In this document: piece by piece, positions 61,551 to 64,000 of the stretch
Position numbering within the stretch: position 1 is the first letter of the stretch
How the letters are laid out: each line of letters begins with the position of its first letter
DNA from: DASVTR01 sp036387475
Lineage (GTDB): Bacteria; Acidobacteriota; Blastocatellia; Pyrinomonadales; Pyrinomonadaceae
DNA length: 64,000 nt
Assembly (NCBI GenBank): GCA_036387475.1
Contig: DASVTR010000003.1
Location: forward strand, 62,001-126,000
Direction: 5' to 3'
The notes under the pieces: generated by a model
The model's input: the letters and a program-made list of their open reading frames with translations, nothing else
Told to the model about the DNA's origin: nothing
Databases searched by the model: none
Position numbers and translations under genes: made by a program

Positions 61551-61939
61551 AATGTTTGGGGTCAGCGGCGCTTTCACTCCGGCGTAAATTGGGCGTTGGA
61601 AAAAGAGCGAAGAGGAACAAGACAAGCGGGGAAGCCTGTTCGCATCGCTTAAATTTAAAGACAGCGTGTTGCTTGAAAAGCAGGTGGTGTTGCCGAAGCG
61701 CGTCGGGTAAAACTTCAATCCTTTGACACCTGCGCTGAGCAAATGTCTTTTAGCATGGATGACGGCGATTTACAAAGCCTTGGGAGAGATGGGGAGTGGT
61801 TCAATTTCAGATACGGCTTGGGTCAGTTGAGATTCACCACCGCAGACACAGAGAACGCGGAGACCACACAGAGTTTAATTCTCCGTGCTTTCTCCGTGTC
61901 CTCTGTGTCTGCGGTGGTAAATAGCTATGTGAGTATCTC
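61551..61939. other. Intergenic region upstream of the beta-helix gene
   Basis: A 389-bp gap between two minus-strand genes. It holds the inverted repeat at 61836-61918 and the leader of the beta-helix gene. No promoter was identified. Confidence 0.45.
61836..61918. repeat. Intergenic inverted repeat of CCGCAGACACAGAG words
   Basis: Arms ACCACCGCAGACACAGAG (61836-61853) and its exact complement (61901-61918) form a perfect 18-bp pair, with further imperfect pairing of CGCGGAGAC and CTCCGTG words inside. Confidence 0.82.
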
Positions 61940-62455
61940 TTATTCTTCAATCAAGACGGCTGGCGTGTGCTGATTGGCATGGGCCGTGGGCGATGCGTCG
62001 TCGAGCACGACTATTTCCAATCTGGCGACGGCGCTAAAGGGGATGCCTTCGAGCCAGACGCCGTAGCCTGAATTGATGGGCGCTGATTTGCCGCGCGCTA
62101 ACTGATGAAAGCCGAAAATCGTTTCCTCTTCGACGCCCCTTAAGCGCTTGCCTGTGCGGTCAAACGCTCTGACGGCGAAGACGATTGTCTCCCAACGCCG
62201 TTTAGTTTGATTGACAAGCTTGCCGTTGAGCCGAGTGCTGCCGCCGACGGGGACGAGCCGCAAATCCTTCAGCACAAAATCGCCTTCATCGAACGCGACC
62301 GTGAGCGATTGATGCGGCCTGCCGTCGCGCGCCCTGTTTGGCTGCGTGCTGGTCTGCGTGGCCTGACGTTGAAGCTCGCGCGCCTGCCTCGGAGCGAGCG
62401 GTTCAATCATCAGGCTCACAATCATCAGGAAAAGAATGTATGCCGAGCGTTTCAT
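61940..62455 (-). CDS. Secreted protein, possible FxLYD-like domain
   Basis: A 171-residue protein: Sec signal (ILFLMIVSLMIEPLAP) then a beta-type domain (LKDLRLVPVGGSTRLNGKLVNQTKRRWETIVFAVRAFDRTGKRL), which resembles the 'FxLYD' domain of surface proteins; this is weak evidence. It is 36 bp from the L,D-transpeptidase on the same strand. Function unknown. Confidence 0.68.
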   Translation of the reverse strand: MKRSAYILFLMIVSLMIEPLAPRQARELQRQATQTSTQPNRARDGRPHQSLTVAFDEGDFVLKDLRLVPVGGSTRLNGKLVNQTKRRWETIVFAVRAFDRTGKRLRGVEEETIFGFHQLARGKSAPINSGYGVWLEGIPFSAVARLEIVVLDDASPTAHANQHTPAVLIEE

Positions 62456-62491
62456 AACAATTATGCGTCGCCGTGCGCCGTGCTGCGCGCT

Positions 62492-64000
62492 CTAGCGGCG
62501 TCTACCTCCCGAAGCATTGGCAGCGGACGCCTGCTTTTTCGACGCGCCGCCGGTATTGAGGTCAACGGGGGCCGGGTAGCCTTTGCCCTTGAGGGCCGCA
62601 ATCTCTATGACGATCTCCTTTTTGCCCTTGACGGTGCGCGTCACCTGATTGCCGTTCGCATTTGTCTCCTTCTGGCCGCTCTTCGGATTCTTGTCTGTGC
62701 CTCGCGCGGTGTTGGAGTTTGTAGTATTTGAGTTTTCGTTCGCTCCCGGCTCATCAATCTTGCCGCTGGCATCACGTGACATTTCCCTGAGCGCATTCAA
62801 GGCGGACGTGCGCTCCGTCTCGCTCAATTGTTCGAGCGTCACTCCGTAAACGGCAAGCACGGCACGCAAGCGTTCTTCTGTGTTGGTGTCGCGGTCGTAC
62901 ACGTCGCGGTAGATGTGAAGCCGTCCGTCTTCGACGACGATTGTTTCATAGCGCAATTCGACCGGTACGGCGCGCGACAATTTGACCTCTTTAGTCTCCT
63001 TCGGATTCTTGGCGTACGCGGCTATCTGTTCGTCCGTTAATTCCGTGCCAGCCATTTGTGCCAGCGTGCGGGCGAAGTCCTGCACCTGCGGCGTGGTCAT
63101 CCCGACGCAGCCGTGTGAAGCAAATCCGCCAAGCTTGGCCGGAGACTTGCCGCCGTGTATGAGAGAGGGCAAGCCTATCGGAATCTTGATTGGGCCGAGC
63201 GGGTTGAGCTTGCTTCCGGCTTCAATTTTCTGTCCCGGCTTTAGCTCCTTGTTGGAGGCTTCGACCCAAGGCTCGTCGGGCGGCGTCCATGTCGGATTGA
63301 AGATAATGGTGTTGGCCTTGCGCTGGCCCGTCGGCAAGGGAAACTCCGGATAGCCGATGCCGACTTTGTAAGACTTGACGAGCTTACCTCCTTCAAACAC
63401 GTCCATCCGATACGCAGGAGCGTTGACGACGATGCGCGAGTCTGCCGGGACGGCATTGGGCTGACCTTTTGTCGCGTGTGCCGTGTTAGAGCCTGAAGCG
63501 TTATTTGCGTTGCTGGCAGGAGCATTGGCACTACCAGCGTTGCTGCTCTCTTCGCCCGCGCCGTTCCACTTCTCGTTTATCAGTGTCGTTAGTTGTCGCG
63601 CCTTGTCTTCGCCGATGGCGGCCTTGATCTGTTCGGCGGCGCGTGCGCGTGCGGCTGTAGTTGTGCCGCTGTAATCATCCGTGTCCGTCTCGCGGAGCTT
63701 GCCGGTTTCCTCGCGTGCCGTCCGGCGCAGTTTCTCAATTTGCTCGTCCGTCAATTGCAGTCTTGTTTTCAACTCAGACGCGAATGTCTCTTCATGAAAG
63801 AGGGCGTCGAGGAGCGGGAGCGTGACGGGCACGGCGTCCGTTTCGGTCGCACTTGTCTTGGTCATTTGTGGCGAGTTTGATGTTGTCGCCGTGTTGGTCG
63901 TCGTGGTGTTCGTCGTATTGTTAGCCGTATTGACCGGCCGGGTGACGCATCCCATCCCGCAGAGAGTGAGCGCCAGAGCCAAAGCTGCTCCGGGCACTCG
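62492..64000 (-). CDS. L,D-transpeptidase (YkuD) lipoprotein, 5' end possibly cut
   Basis: The frame is open to the right edge; a GTG at 63997 gives MPGAALALALTLCGMGC, a lipobox. The true start may lie beyond the window. A helical Spy/LTXXQ-like region (~48-150) precedes the YkuD domain, with LIHGGKSP and SHGCVGM (about 63099-63119); the Cys is the nucleophile. YkuD enzymes make 3-3 peptidoglycan links or attach proteins. In most, SHGC is followed by [IV]R; here it is VG, so the Arg is missing. The last ~110 residues are Asn/Thr-rich then Lys/Gly-rich. Confidence 0.85.
   Translation of the reverse strand, partial: RVPGAALALALTLCGMGCVTRPVNTANNTTNTTTTNTATTSNSPQMTKTSATETDAVPVTLPLLDALFHEETFASELKTRLQLTDEQIEKLRRTAREETGKLRETDTDDYSGTTTAARARAAEQIKAAIGEDKARQLTTLINEKWNGAGEESSNAGSANAPASNANNASGSNTAHATKGQPNAVPADSRIVVNAPAYRMDVFEGGKLVKSYKVGIGYPEFPLPTGQRKANTIIFNPTWTPPDEPWVEASNKELKPGQKIEAGSKLNPLGPIKIPIGLPSLIHGGKSPAKLGGFASHGCVGMTTPQVQDFARTLAQMAGTELTDEQIAAYAKNPKETKEVKLSRAVPVELRYETIVVEDGRLHIYRDVYDRDTNTEERLRAVLAVYGVTLEQLSETERTSALNALREMSRDASGKIDEPGANENSNTTNSNTARGTDKNPKSGQKETNANGNQVTRTVKGKKEIVIEIAALKGKGYPAPVDLNTGGASKKQASAANASGGRRR

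Overview
The window looks like a chromosomal segment of a Gram-negative, G+C-rich bacterium, most likely an Acidobacteriota member of the Blastocatellia type. This is inferred from gene content: outer-membrane genes (TonB, Wza-like export protein, SurA-like chaperone, many Sec and lipoprotein signals), menaquinone made by the futalosine route, an exosortase-type exopolysaccharide cluster, many TPR proteins, and a TPR-fused sigma-54 activator. No rRNA, tRNA, transposase, integrase, phage gene or CRISPR array was seen. Both ends cut a gene: an M14 peptidase on the left and an L,D-transpeptidase on the right.

Positions 1-7.7 kb hold an M14 carboxypeptidase, a PlsC-type acyltransferase, a secreted protein, and a possible signalling module. 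The module has a 1020-residue TPR-GAF-AAA-Fis activator, a candidate -24/-12 promoter, a small secreted protein with repeated GPSETPG motifs, and a translationally coupled protein that looks like a decayed sigma-54 AAA domain. Positions 7.7-12.1 kb are a minus-strand menaquinone cluster (ubiX-like, ubiA-like, mqnE, a small secreted protein, mqnD). Positions 12.3-19 kb hold larB, an LCAT-like lipoprotein, a TonB-like protein, an HtrA-TPR protease and proS. Positions 19-24.9 kb run rightward: glyA, a MazF-type toxin-antitoxin pair, a lipoprotein, a DinG-like helicase, an orphan MbtH-like protein, a membrane protein and queD.

Positions 24.9-25.5 kb hold 28 tandem 21-bp palindromic units with no length change. 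The exosortase/EPS island follows (25.7-39.5 kb): exosortase, EpsI, TPR lipoprotein, Wzz-like protein, ExeA-like ATPase, tyrosine autokinase, sugar transferase, export protein, YCF48-like protein and a TPR protein. Together these would synthesise, polymerise, control and export a polysaccharide and process sorted surface proteins, but no PEP-CTERM-type substrate is encoded here. Positions 39.5-52.4 kb carry a methyltransferase, M13 peptidase, lysS, rfaE2-like gene, mfd, SurA-like and S4 proteins, and a divergent mreB. Positions 52.6-64 kb carry secreted proteins (subtilase, repeat-rich beta-helix protein, L,D-transpeptidase), dusB and small hypotheticals.

A theme across the window is intergenic inverted repeats built from short tandem words. 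Several share a loop core, and several run into coding sequence, supplying protein termini and in one case apparently the start codon.
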